Shown here piece after piece: positions 58,801-63,784 of a stretch of DNA of 64,000 nt (positions within the stretch are counted from its first letter, which is position 1; each line of letters begins with the position of its first letter). Under the pieces are notes generated by a model. The model was not told where the DNA came from and made no database searches. It worked only from the letters and a program-made list of their open reading frames with translations. The stretch is from Dastarcus helophoroides. Taxonomy: Eukaryota > Arthropoda > Insecta > Coleoptera > Bothrideridae. The stretch covers positions 20,879,004-20,943,003 of the forward strand of contig CM053336.1 of the NCBI GenBank assembly GCA_028583605.1, given 5' to 3'. The translations under genes and the position numbers were made by a program.

Positions 58801-59180
58801 TAGCAGGCCACCCGACCTCCCTCCAAGAACAAGGTTACCTCTTCGGAAAACACCTTGCGTTAGCCTGGCAGGCTTGTCTCGATAGGGAGCCCTTTCTCCC
58901 TGGTAGTAATGGATCCTTCAGCTTGGTTTGCGCCCCTGTCATGTTCACGTTGCAGCACGATCCATCTCTCTACAGTGAAATTGAAAAAGGGAACGAGACC
59001 GTCGACGACGTGGATTATGAGAGAATTCGGAAAGCTGTATTGGCTGGACCTGGAATGGAACTGACCAAAAAGCTGCAGAAGGAACATTCCAACGCTGCTT
59101 TGGAAGTCTTAAACCAACTACCTGCTTCAGACGCGAGGACAGCTTTAGCTAATATAATTGCAGCGATGCAACATCTGTGA
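24424..59180 (+). CDS. PDSS2: PDSS2: all-trans polyprenyl diphosphate synthase subunit 2 (whole gene span, join of four exons)
   Basis: The coding sequence joins 24424-24725, 43466-43796, 56330-56540 and 58762-59180: 1263 bases, 420 residues plus stop, close to the 399 of human PDSS2. PDSS2 pairs with PDSS1 in mitochondria to make the long isoprenoid tail of coenzyme Q. Recognisable blocks are [109 protein letters not shown] and [14 protein letters not shown]. The aspartate-rich DDxxD motifs of catalytic prenyltransferases are absent (the first region reads [12 protein letters not shown]), as is normal for this non-catalytic partner subunit. The Arg/Lys-containing N-terminus fits a mitochondrial targeting peptide. 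All introns are GT-AG with matching phases. The 33-kb intron load is almost all repeats. Confidence 0.93.
24726..25080 (+). other. PDSS2 intron 1, proximal part
   Basis: Intron sequence downstream of the donor. Nothing recognised apart from ordinary AT-rich DNA. Confidence 0.6.
25082..25275 (-). pseudogene. Mariner transposase C-terminal remnant
   Basis: A 60-codon minus-strand frame reads [20 protein letters not shown], then [15 protein letters not shown]. This matches the mariner block 'GWEVLPHPPYSPDLAPSDYHLF.SLQ..L..K.F', which contains the third catalytic Asp (here Leu-Asp in SLDLAP). The copy is short, lacks the rest of the DDD domain and ends in a stop. It sits inside PDSS2 intron 1. 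Confidence 0.7.
25480..26030 (+). repeat. Paralogous AT-rich segment (matches 52200-52700)
   Basis: Shares 'tcaaaatcataaaattcaat' type words, 'agaagttaaaaaagtcggaa' and 'gaggttagatag.gtaaacac' in the same order with 52200-52500. The repeat appears to continue at 31140 after unrelated material, so something was inserted or rearranged between. Confidence 0.55.
26030..27593. repeat. AAATTTCGA fabric in PDSS2 intron 1
   Basis: A-rich. A partial foldback copy lies at 26793-26860 ('ctgccaccttcagtatcttt', 'ctgaagatgatattgag'). 27188-27260 has a local tandem of 'tgaaagaaatttcaaaatt'. No coding content. Confidence 0.5.
26793..26860 (+). repeat. Foldback repeat family, copy 5 (partial)
   Basis: Contains 'attacatcattttttt', 'aactgccaccttcag' and 'tctgaagatgata', as on the minus strand of the 32.7-kb copy. 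The stem and the GAAAC half are gone. Confidence 0.6.
27594..27970 (-). mobile_element. Solo LTR, copy 2, TSD ATAT
   Basis: A 377-bp copy in reverse orientation: plus strand starts TGTAACGC and ends GCGTAACA. ATAT flanks both sides (27590-27593 and 27971-27974). It carries three TTCnnGAA-type words and the 'ggcagataag...cttatctgcc' inverted pair shared by the family. No internal region. Confidence 0.87.
27975..28365. other. AT-rich intron sequence, nothing recognised
   Basis: Repeat fabric in PDSS2 intron 1 without further features. Confidence 0.4.
28366..28530 (+). repeat. Foldback repeat family, copy 6
   Basis: Starts with the shared flank in reverse ('tttggtggaatggactggtc', 'cttggttatcttcaaaaatt') and has outer arms 'attgaaatacaaaattgtcc' and 'ggacaagttttgtatttcaat'. 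The core stem is GATAGC-TTG-GCTGTC (one T-G wobble) followed by GAAAC. It is the best bounded copy. Confidence 0.85.
28531..29930. repeat. AAATTTCGA fabric with a G-run terminus
   Basis: A-rich fabric. 'ccaggggggggcaagcgccc' (29739) followed by 'taccctgcctcattttaact' marks one end of the dispersed repeat also seen near 6455 and 51119. No coding content. Confidence 0.5.
29950..30784 (-). pseudogene. Jockey-like non-LTR reverse transcriptase remnant
   Basis: On the minus strand, starting at 30784, the text reads [20 protein letters not shown] (RT motif region), then ILATYAAL where YADD is expected. Next comes [10 protein letters not shown] (the 'W.I.LN..KT' region), and further on [20 protein letters not shown] with YAFVAW. 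These are in the right order for a Jockey-clade RT and thumb. Several stops and frame changes, and loss of the catalytic aspartates, make it dead. The 5' part is missing. It is nested in PDSS2 intron 1. Confidence 0.7.
30785..31140. other. Intron DNA, nothing recognised
   Basis: The 81-codon frame at 30755-31000 overlaps the RT remnant on the wrong strand and has no features of its own. The GC-richer words near 30840-30900 are unassigned. Confidence 0.3.
31140..33115 (+). repeat. Paralogous AT-rich segment (matches 53000-55190)
   Basis: Shared landmarks in order include 'ttcctcgagatggacttttt' (31258; compare 53098), 'tcaagtgagaatgtaaagaga' type (32258; compare 54519) and 'attagtacaaaatatttctt' (32422; compare 54688). 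Same orientation. No coding content. A foldback copy is inserted at 32653. Confidence 0.65.
32653..32795 (-). repeat. Foldback repeat family, copy 7
   Basis: On the minus strand the order is 'ctgccaccttcag', TCTCTCTGAAGA, T, stem GATAGC-TTG-GCTATC (perfect), GAAACGGGTT, AGAGCAACC, then the outer arm ending 'gggacaagttttgtatttca'. CTCT before the core can pair with AGAG after it. Confidence 0.8.
33116..33594 (+). repeat. Penelope-like terminal repeat (pLTR), upstream copy
   Basis: Bases 33166-33594 are identical in length (429) to 37783-38211, with two substitutions seen. The repeat starts with three 90-bp tandem units (33166, 33256, 33346), each with 'agaagagtttc.cctct.gtat' and 'gtgctcttctgtctaaactt'. 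It ends with a hammerhead-like box: CTGAAGA (33480) and CGAAACGTC (33506). An inverted piece of the 90-bp unit precedes it at 33116-33163. The open frames inside are not genes. The related segment at 55190 has no insertion. Confidence 0.8.
33595..34876. other. Intron DNA; 33600-34090 matches 55200-56070
   Basis: The first 500 bases continue the paralogous repeat of 52-56 kb. From 34100 the sequence is not recognised; a short (TTA)n run lies at 34464-34482. No gene seen. Confidence 0.45.
34877..35010 (+). repeat. Foldback repeat family, copy 8 (degenerate)
   Basis: Contains 'ctggtccttggttatcttca', a decayed core (TCTCTGAAAATGATAACTTGG) and 'gcgttagagcaactgttatt' to 'ggtttcaggggacaaatttc'. The stem has decayed. 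Confidence 0.7.
35011..35324. other. AT-rich intron DNA, nothing recognised
   Basis: Repeat fabric in PDSS2 intron 1. Confidence 0.4.
35325..35745 (+). repeat. Penelope-like terminal repeat, older diverged copy
   Basis: Has three decayed 90-bp units ('tatggtggacatactgagtt' at 35435) and the same end box (CTCAAGA at 35655, GGCGAAACGTC at 35678) plus 'cctcaagaagtatatcttgtac'. It is much more diverged than the 33.2 and 37.8 kb pair, so it came from an earlier insertion. Confidence 0.75.
35746..36197. other. Intron DNA, nothing firm
   Basis: A GC-richer word pair near 36115-36170 ('tgcggcctccacctaacatt') may be a decayed hAT-type end. Otherwise unremarkable. Confidence 0.3.
36198..36569 (+). 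mobile_element. Solo LTR, copy 3, TSD ATAT
   Basis: A 372-bp unit begins TGTTACGGGCTTATCGG and ends TTGCTTACA. It is flanked by ATAT on both sides (36194-36197 and 36570-36573). It has TTCTAGAACTTTTC, TTTCTGGAAC and CCTTCTAGAAAC words and the shared 'gcggccgc'. No internal domain. Confidence 0.87.
36605..37734 (+). pseudogene. Penelope-like retroelement: reverse transcriptase C-terminal half plus GIY-YIG endonuclease
   Basis: The first frame (36620-37675) has the RT motif [18 protein letters not shown] at residues 42-59 and the catalytic box [11 protein letters not shown] (YVDD at 79-82). Then come [20 protein letters not shown] and a linker. [16 protein letters not shown] near residues 268-284 starts the GIY-YIG nuclease. 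Here the frame breaks: one base appears to be missing after 'acgggc' (about 37469). The correct continuation, [13 protein letters not shown] and [13 protein letters not shown], is in the next frame, ending at 37734. The N-terminal half of RT is missing. RT and nuclease together would carry out target-primed integration, but the copy is truncated and frameshifted. Only about 50 bases separate its end from a 429-bp terminal repeat. Confidence 0.88.
37781..38211 (+). repeat. Penelope-like terminal repeat (pLTR), downstream copy
   Basis: Same 429-bp sequence as 33166-33594, with two substitutions noted ('caattttgc' for 'catttttgc', and 'gacatgg' for 'gatatgg'). It includes the 90-bp tandem units and the hammerhead-like box near 38097-38131. 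Near identity suggests recent insertion of both copies. Confidence 0.85.
38212..38826. other. Intron DNA; start of a dispersed repeat at about 38570
   Basis: From 38570 ('agcgtaggcatgattttttt') the sequence matches 45392 onwards: 'caatcattctgaaaaattca', 'gtaatgtccattttcatt', 'cagaactggggaggtcg'. It is the same element that at 45.5 kb carries an insertion, and therefore supplies the empty site. Nothing coding. Confidence 0.5.
39008..39628 (+). pseudogene. Pogo/Tigger-type transposase C-terminal region with Cys-rich (PHD-like) tail
   Basis: At 39033 one frame reads [20 protein letters not shown], matching the conserved 'GI.PFN...F...DF' segment that follows the DDE domain in pogo-type transposases. 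After frame breaks, the frame at 39296-39628 gives [15 protein letters not shown], a Lys/Arg-rich stretch, and a C-terminal zinc-binding tail: CACLVC, then [15 protein letters not shown], then YVCINC. This tail is common in insect pogo-like transposases. The DDE core is missing. Two perfect hairpins at 39166-39254 lie at the frame break and may have caused it. Confidence 0.68.
39166..39254. repeat. Two adjacent perfect inverted repeats
   Basis: 39166-39177 pairs with 39182-39193 (12 bp, 4-base spacer). 39197-39220 pairs with 39231-39254 (24 bp, 10-base spacer). Both are perfect. Confidence 0.95.
40190..42330. repeat. AAATTTCGA dispersed repeat, plus-oriented copy
   Basis: Inverted match of about 1765-4040 and direct match of about 49090-51100. 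Landmarks are 'attttgccatattcttaaaa' (40251), 'aaatttaagatgaaca'-like words, and 'ccaactgaatacatatacat' (42094). It ends with 'ggaaatagttaaaaaggacc' and 'gcaaatttggcaaagaagca'. No coding content. Confidence 0.7.
42440..42519 (-). mobile_element. hAT-type terminus (right end)
   Basis: Read on the minus strand from 42519: CAGGGATAAGCAACCTTTTT, then ACAGCGGGCCAACCAGAAGG. This is the usual look of a hAT-superfamily end (CAGGGxxxxGCAACC). No matching left end was placed. Confidence 0.45.
42710..43058 (+). mobile_element. Solo LTR, copy 4, TSD ATAC
   Basis: A 349-bp unit begins TGTTACGGGCTTATTGG and ends TTTCACTACA. ATAC flanks both sides (42706-42709 and 43059-43062). It shares the TTCTAGAA words, the 'cttatctgcc' inverted pair and 'attatcgcggccg'. 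No internal region. Confidence 0.86.
43059..43465 (+). other. PDSS2 intron 1, distal part
   Basis: Ordinary AT-rich intron leading to the acceptor 'aaatttttgtttcag' at 43465. Nothing else seen. Confidence 0.6.
43466..43796 (+). CDS. PDSS2: PDSS2 exon 2 (phase 2 to phase 0)
   Basis: The acceptor is TTTGTTTCAG and the donor GTGAGT at 43797. The first base completes the split Lys codon. The exon encodes [25 protein letters not shown], the [12 protein letters not shown] block, [12 protein letters not shown] (the position of the first aspartate-rich motif in catalytic homologues, here without it) and [19 protein letters not shown], ending ...LRNQEL. The reading frame runs on into the intron, which is not coding. 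Confidence 0.94.
43967..45170 (-). pseudogene. RNase H-bearing non-LTR retrotransposon remnant
   Basis: Minus-strand pieces in order: an RT-thumb scrap ([11 protein letters not shown], about 45030); an RNase H domain at 44625-44963 with IWFTDGSKT (first catalytic Asp), [31 protein letters not shown] (Glu) and [11 protein letters not shown], where the expected Asp is Asn; and a C-terminal Cys/His segment at 43967-44188 ([20 protein letters not shown], then [12 protein letters not shown]). This is the usual C-terminal order of I-clade-like elements encoding RNase H. Stops, frame changes and a hairpin (44221-44268) interrupt it. It lies in PDSS2 intron 2. Confidence 0.75.
44221..44268. repeat. 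Perfect 21-bp inverted repeat with 6-base spacer
   Basis: Arms 44221-44241 and 44248-44268 are exact reverse complements around GGTGGG. The arm word 'gttggacgtgcctt' also occurs at 44061-44075, so the hairpin copies nearby retroelement sequence. Confidence 0.95.
45171..45496 (+). other. Intron 2 DNA with dispersed repeat ends
   Basis: 'cgacagataatgtacagccc' (45270) to 'tgcacataa' recurs at 51299-51360. From 45389 ('catgggcgtaggcaggattt') another repeat starts; it is the one interrupted at 45497. Confidence 0.45.
45497..48940. mobile_element. 3.4-kb transposon-like insertion (CAGTGGCGGCT termini, 8-bp TSD)
   Basis: The left end is CAGTGGCGGCTCGTAGCC and the right end, read inward, CAGTGGCGGCTGGCGAATAG; the first 11 bases match perfectly. 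Flanking octamers are 'attttaat' and 'attttcat' (7 of 8). The related repeat at 38650-38670 has a single uninterrupted 'attttcat', which is an empty site. An 8-bp duplication and a CAG start fit the hAT superfamily. The interior has no transposase, only AAATTTCGA fabric, T-rich to about 47500 and mixed after. Confidence 0.75.
48941..51170. repeat. AAATTTCGA dispersed repeat, copy matching 40190-42100
   Basis: Same orientation as the 40-kb copy ('attttgccatattcttgaaa' at 49133). It ends at 51119 with the G-run 'gggggaggggggggcagg' and 'ccctaccctattctagccta'. With the segment at 45389-45496 it forms one element split by the 3.4-kb insertion. No coding content. Confidence 0.65.
51171..52200. other. 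Intron 2 DNA, unassigned
   Basis: 51290-51420 matches 45260-45370. The rest, including a GC-normal stretch at 51800-52000, has no recognised feature. Confidence 0.35.
55420..55749 (+). mobile_element. Solo LTR, copy 5, TSD TTAT
   Basis: A 330-bp unit begins TGTTACGCGTTATCGG and ends TTTGTTACA. TTAT flanks both sides (55416-55419 and 55750-55753). Shares the TTCTAGAA words and 'attatcgcggccgcttcccc'. The paralogous intron 1 segment lacks it. Confidence 0.87.
55824..55871. repeat. (TA)n microsatellite
   Basis: TA repeats with one 'tatatacatatata' interruption. Confidence 0.9.
56330..56540 (+). CDS. PDSS2: PDSS2 exon 3 (phase 0 to phase 1)
   Basis: The acceptor is CTTTTACAG at 56321-56329 and the donor GTCAGT at 56541. 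It encodes [18 protein letters not shown], an insect-divergent acidic/proline loop, and [10 protein letters not shown], ending with the G of a split Gly codon. Joined to exon 2 it gives [12 protein letters not shown], aligning without a gap to the human NTKVVELLASAL segment, so no exon is missing. Confidence 0.93.
56541..57109 (+). other. PDSS2 intron 3, proximal part
   Basis: Ordinary intron sequence. The frames at 56512-56799 and 56702-56893 show no motif. Confidence 0.5.
57110..58657 (+). pseudogene. Jockey-clade non-LTR retrotransposon, 5'-truncated, with A/T-rich tail
   Basis: The order of reverse-transcriptase blocks is intact: [15 protein letters not shown] (57202), [29 protein letters not shown] (motif A Asp), [32 protein letters not shown] (YADD catalytic pair, about 57670), and [14 protein letters not shown]. 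The C-terminal part reads [20 protein letters not shown], then [10 protein letters not shown]. Frame changes near 57345 and 58200 and a stop at 57530-57532 break it. The end is 'gggcaatttaaaataaaata' followed by AATAAATAATTAAATAA (to about 58657), a typical Jockey-type tail. It sits in PDSS2 intron 3 in the sense orientation. Confidence 0.85.
58762..59180 (+). CDS. PDSS2: PDSS2 exon 4 (phase 1 to stop)
   Basis: The acceptor is ATCTATTTCAG at 58751-58761. The first two bases complete Gly; then [72 protein letters not shown] and the typical end [20 protein letters not shown]...MQHL, with TGA at 59178-59180. It matches the C-terminal helices of PDSS2, including the 'G...L..L...S.AR.AL.NI' finish. 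Confidence 0.94.
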
Positions 59181-59648
59181 TATTTTTTATACTATTTTTT
59201 ATATTGTTATAAACCGGTGATTCCTGAGGATAATAGAAATTTCTGAATTATACGGAGAACGTGAACGTGAATCGTAAAACAAGTGTTGAACTATGAGCTC
59301 ATTTACATTCCTTTCCGGTAATTAAATTTTTGATTGTTAAGTCACATTAGTTTGGCTTTCTTTATTTCAATTAGAACGTTATCGATTTAAATGCTGGCTA
59401 GTTCATTGTTGTTTTATCATATCTGCAAGTTATTAATAACATCATAATCAATGTTTTCTATTTCCATCATAACTGACCAAGATAATTTTTGTTATCTCGG
59501 TTTTACCAAACTATTAGGTACTATAGGAGTTTAAATAGCCAATTCTAACGCGAGAGATTATATTGTTTATTTTGAAAGTGTCAGGTTGTAATAACTTGAT
59601 AAGTTCTCTTTTTCCTTGTACATACCAATGTATAATAAGCATAATAAA
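59181..59648 (+). terminator. PDSS2 3' UTR and candidate poly(A) signal
   Basis: AATAAA at 59643-59648 is the first convincing poly(A) signal, about 460 bases after the stop codon, followed by T-rich sequence. Confidence 0.5.
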
Positions 59649-60203
59649 ATGTTAACTTCTATAAATTTTATTGAATATTTTAGGCTTTACTAGTACGACA
59701 AGGTGAAGGATTCAAACTTTCTGTTAAGAGTATTTTTTTTATAAATTTTTAGATATTTTCGTAGTTTTTTTAATTACACCTCTAACTTCATCAATAAATC
59801 CACATTGAAGATACAATTAGAAGTAGGGAAGCAAGGGATGGATTAGGTTTGCTCGGGGTCCTGGTGAAAACACAAATCGTTCTATACCGCATCCATAATA
59901 TTTTTGATGACTAAGAAAAAAGAAAGTCTTCCCCTGGTGGGGGGGTCCTGTGCAGTTACACACGGATAAATTCGCCTCTGATTAATGATTAAGAGATAAA
60001 ATTCAATTATTTAGAGATTCAGAATTTAGTCGTGAAAAACTTTTTAGACCTGTAACGGCTTGTAAAAGATAACAGTAGAAATAAAACATGTTGTGTAAGT
60101 AGCAGTTTTGATTTATTCAGGCACATGAAAATACACAATGAATTTGTAATCCAAAAATTCGTATGCATAGTTGTTGGCTTCGGACATTTTTCTATTGATA
60201 TTA
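59649..60203. other. Convergent intergenic space and OBP 3' UTR
   Basis: Read on the minus strand, AATAAA (plus-strand TTTATT at 60112-60117) lies about 90 bases after the OBP stop and is a likely poly(A) signal for that gene. A GC-richer word with a G-run at 59930-59946 is unassigned. Confidence 0.5.
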
Positions 60204-60283
60204 TTATATAAGTGCACAATGTTCAGGATTTTCTTTGTTCATACATTTGTAGAAATTGTAGGCGATATCACATGGATCACTAC
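60204..60283 (-). CDS. OBP last exon (C5, C6 and stop)
   Basis: The acceptor on the minus strand is 'ttttaattttccgtag'; the exon starts GTAGTGATCC. It encodes (G)SDPCDIAYNFYKCMNKENPE, then HCALI and stop at 60204-60206. An AG two codons in gives an alternative acceptor, but only the first keeps the phase of the preceding exon. Confidence 0.78.
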
Positions 60284-63200
60284 CTACGGAAAATTAAAAA
60301 ATGCCATTAAATAAACATCGTAGGGTTTCTTAGGAAATTTAAAAAGATTTTGAGCCCTCGAAACGTCAGTCATATCGGTAATCGAGGTTTGTGTATCAGA
60401 GTTGTAACGAGACAAGTGCAACAGGTGCAACGGCACAGGGTTTGAATTTTGTTTTTCAAAATTTGTCGTTTTCTTTTTCAAAATTTCGTTGTTTCTCAAA
60501 ATTCGATTATTTCTGAAAATGTCGACTCTTTTCTAATTCGTCTTTCTGCAAATTTGGACTTGTTTATCAAACTTCGTTTTTTTCTCGTAATTTGGTGGAT
60601 CTTTTGATGAGAAAGTAAAATTTTTTAGAATATTGTTTTTCTGGAGATTTTGAAAAATATTTTTTTTCGAATTTTTGCAGACAAAAATTTCAAATTTTTA
60701 CTTGTTTCTTAAAATTTCGACGACGTTTATCTCAATAGTGGATATTTTCAGATATCACAGTGGAGGGGGGGGGGCTTGTCCTTCACCCGAGCCGTCGTTA
60801 CAAAATAAATATAGAGTCAAGAAATGTCTTTTTCTTGAAATGTTGACTCTTTTCCTGAAATTTTTCTTAAAATTTGCCTTTTTCTTCTAAATTTTAATTT
60901 TTTTTATAACTAGTTTGGGTTTTAAAAAATTTTGATTTTTACCTCAAAAATCGTCTTTTTTTCCCAAATTAGGATATTTTTCAACTTTTTAAAAACGGTC
61001 AAATATTTATATTAAATCTGAGTTTTTAAAAATTGCGACTTTATTTCAAACTGTCTTTTAAAATTATCATTCGTTTTTTTTCTAAATTACGACCTTATAC
61101 TCAAAAATTCTACTGTTTTCTCTCAAAATTTGACTGTATGGGAAATTCTGAATATTTTATAGATACTTCGGCCTCTTTTTCGAAATTTTGGCTCTCCAGA
61201 AATTTCAACCTGTTTTTCAAACTTCGTCTTATTTTCAAAGTTTCAAAATTTGATTTGGAAGCTGGAAATTTTGAGAATAATATTTTGACGAAATTTAGAG
61301 AATAATATTTCTTGCAAATTTCTTGATTACATTAAAATTTAAATAAAAATAAAAATTTTCAGAAAAATACTTTTATAAACTAGGTTTTTTTTTCCAAATT
61401 TGATTAATTCTTGAAATTGCGTTTTTTTGCCAAATTCTCCAATTAAGTTTCAGTGAATAAGTCAGCATTCGCGAAAGTGGGAAAATCAACATCCCTATTG
61501 TATAACACAGGCGAAGTTCGTGATTGATTGTTAGTTTCACCTATTTACAAGACAAATCATCCTAATTATAAAGATTTCCAGTTTTGCCTATTTTCTAAAA
61601 TAAAAAACCAGATTTTATCGATGGATAATTTTTAAAAAAATTGGGCAATTATGAGGACTGCTGACAAAAAGTAAAACTTAAAACTATGATTAAACAGTGT
61701 TTTTTTTTTATTTTCAAATTATAATATTAAAAATAAAAATTTCATAATTCGTAAAATAAAATTAATATTTCTAGTTTTTATATTTGTGTACGATCTAGTC
61801 TTTGATCATGTCTATTTTGGGTTACTGCCTATTAAAAAACCTGTCACAATATCCAAATTTTATATTTGCACAGCAAATTTCAGGATATTTAAAAAAATAT
61901 GTTTTCAGTGTACTGAATTTTCGTTATTATGTAAACACTTTAATGTGAATTATCTCAATATTGCTAATAATGAGTTACTACAATCTTCGTTGGATGGGTC
62001 GATATACAAAATATAATGAATTAACTTCAAAAGTTCAAATATATTAAAACAATTTTGACTTTATGTATGTATCAACAAGTATTTCACGCCACTTGTATTT
62101 ATAAAGAAATGTTCACTCAGCAACATGAAAGGGATACATTAAACTTCGGTCATAAAAAAAACAAAAAATTGTCAAGGTGTTATTAATTATTGATACTCTT
62201 TAAAATTCCGTGTAATTTTACGATATCTTCTTCTGGCTTTAATTAAACTGAGTAAATGTTCAAATTACATTTCATCTCTTCTTAAAAACAACGACACCAC
62301 AATTGCCTTCTTAAAGTTCTTAATACATTAAATTTCAACTCCCTTCTCTAAAATCGAAATCTCGCTCACTAATGTCTATTTCTATATAAATAAACAGCTA
62401 CTTCTATATAATGTAAAACTGCTTATCATTTGTTTGTAATTGTTACCTATATGAGATTCCAATCTCAAAGAAAAATCAATTTTATAACACAAATAACTTC
62501 CAAAATTGGCAGATCAAAAATCTCAACGTAAACATTAATAAGTTCGTAGGCGTGAGGCGTGTTTTTTTTGCCCTTGATGCCTCGATGCCGTTCTCGAGTT
62601 TTTTAATGCTATTGATGCATATATTCCTAGGTACATGTACGTGCGAGACATTAGAGTATGTCGGTAGTTCAAATTAACGTTATTGGTAACGCGAAACCAT
62701 TCGTTTGTCCCTACCTTTAGTGGCTCAACGCAAAGAAGTTTTTATTTCAATAAATATACGAAACGATATCTTCCTTTAATTGATAAAAGTGGTTGTTTTT
62801 TACTTACCTGTAACTTTGGGTATACATATTTCTGCATGCGGTAAAAAGTCATTTTTATGATGTTCAACAACACGTTCCATAAATGATTCTAGCGGAAGTA
62901 CATTGTCCTTGTTGTCCACCTAGATAAAAGTAATAAAATTATTGAAAACGTAAAAAAAATAATCAGTTGACAATTTATTGCTTGATGTACAGAACAGTTC
63001 TCGAATCATTATCACGATGGAGGGTATTTTTAAAGACAAAGTTTTGGCAAGAAATTAATCGTGTTTTTTTTAAGCGAACAAAATGGAATTTTGCTTTATA
63101 CAAAGAATGCCCTTAAACAGATGAGGCGTTTTCCTTTTTCTTTAGTGATTTTTGGCACTTACCTGGCAACTTCATCATTTCACCATCATTTGGTACATCC

Positions 63201-63784
63201 TATTTCGGTACTTATTAGCAAATATTGAATCCACTTCAAGTCATTATCATCATTAATGAAACCTGCATCATTTAAATTTAAACTGCAACATCGAACTGGA
63301 TAAACAGTTTATGATGCAATGAAAATGTGATTTATTTTTCAAAACTTTGACTTTAATCTTGAAATGTCCACTTTCAAATTTTTTGATTAATTTCTAAAAA
63401 TGAATTGTTAACTCGAAATAAGGATTCTTTTCCACACTTGTAACTATTTTATTTCTATAATTATATAATTATTATATTTTTCATTGCCATCTATCTTTAT
63501 TTCTTCCGCTTACTCGTAGTGCTTTAAGGGCATAATATAGTCACTTTTTGCCAGCGATTTTACTTAAAAGAATATTAGATTTCGGATAATAATAATTTGA
63601 GAACAGTTCTCGTACGTCAAACGATGTATTTTTTAATTACCAAATCAATTTCCTTAAGGATGCAGTACATGTAACACTGAAAAATGAAATTATTTCAAAA
63701 TTAATTCAACCACAGAGATTTTTTTTTCATATTTTACCTTGAATCTACGATCTTCATTATCAAAAGTGTATTGCAGGCGTTCCT
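60204..63784 (-). CDS. Odorant-binding protein (PBP/GOBP family), C-terminal part; gene continues beyond the window
   Basis: Joining exons 63738-63784, 62808-62919 and 60204-60283 gives about 78 residues plus stop in phase. The second and third exons read FMERVVEHHKNDFLPHAEIC, then IPKVTGSDPC and DIAYNFYKC, then MNKENPEHCALI. Cysteine spacing C-x9-C-x8-C fits cysteines 4, 5 and 6 of classic OBPs, where C5-x8-C6 is a family signature. OBPs are small secreted carriers of hydrophobic ligands, often in sensillum lymph. The signal peptide and cysteines 1-3 are not in the window. If the 47-base exon is real, at least 47 residues separate C3 from C4, longer than usual, and a fourth cysteine follows C6. 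Confidence 0.72.
60284..62807. other. OBP intron with AAATTTCGA block
   Basis: 60420-61460 is the same repeat as 6450-7620 (T-rich, same orientation). It includes the G-run 'agtggagggggggggg' at 60760 with 'cttgtccttcacccgagccg'. From 61500 to 62800 the DNA is AT-rich without the fabric and nothing is recognised. Confidence 0.5.
62808..62919 (-). CDS. OBP internal exon (C4)
   Basis: The acceptor is 'acttttatctag' and the donor GTAAGT. It reads VDNKDNVLPLESFMERVVEH, then HKNDFLPHAEICIPKVT plus one base, in phase 0 and out in phase 1. It matches the helix between C3 and C4 of OBPs. Confidence 0.75.
62920..63737. other. OBP intron, nothing recognised
   Basis: AT-rich. A donor-like site near 63162 was considered and rejected as an exon. 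Confidence 0.4.
63738..63784 (-). CDS. Candidate OBP upstream exon (47 bases)
   Basis: The acceptor is 'catttactttcag' and the donor GTAAAA. It reads (x)ERLQYTFDNEDRRFK, entering in phase 1 and leaving in phase 0, compatible with the next exon. It is short and contains no cysteine, so support is weaker. Confidence 0.5.

Noticed and set aside
59643..60117. Overlapping 3' ends of the PDSS2 and OBP genes
   Set aside because: The two candidate poly(A) signals are about 460 bases apart in convergent orientation, so no overlap is supported.
63163..63197. Possible 35-base exon of the OBP gene (minus strand, donor GTAAGT)
   Set aside because: It would enter in phase 0 and leave in phase 1, which throws the next exon into a frame with a stop.
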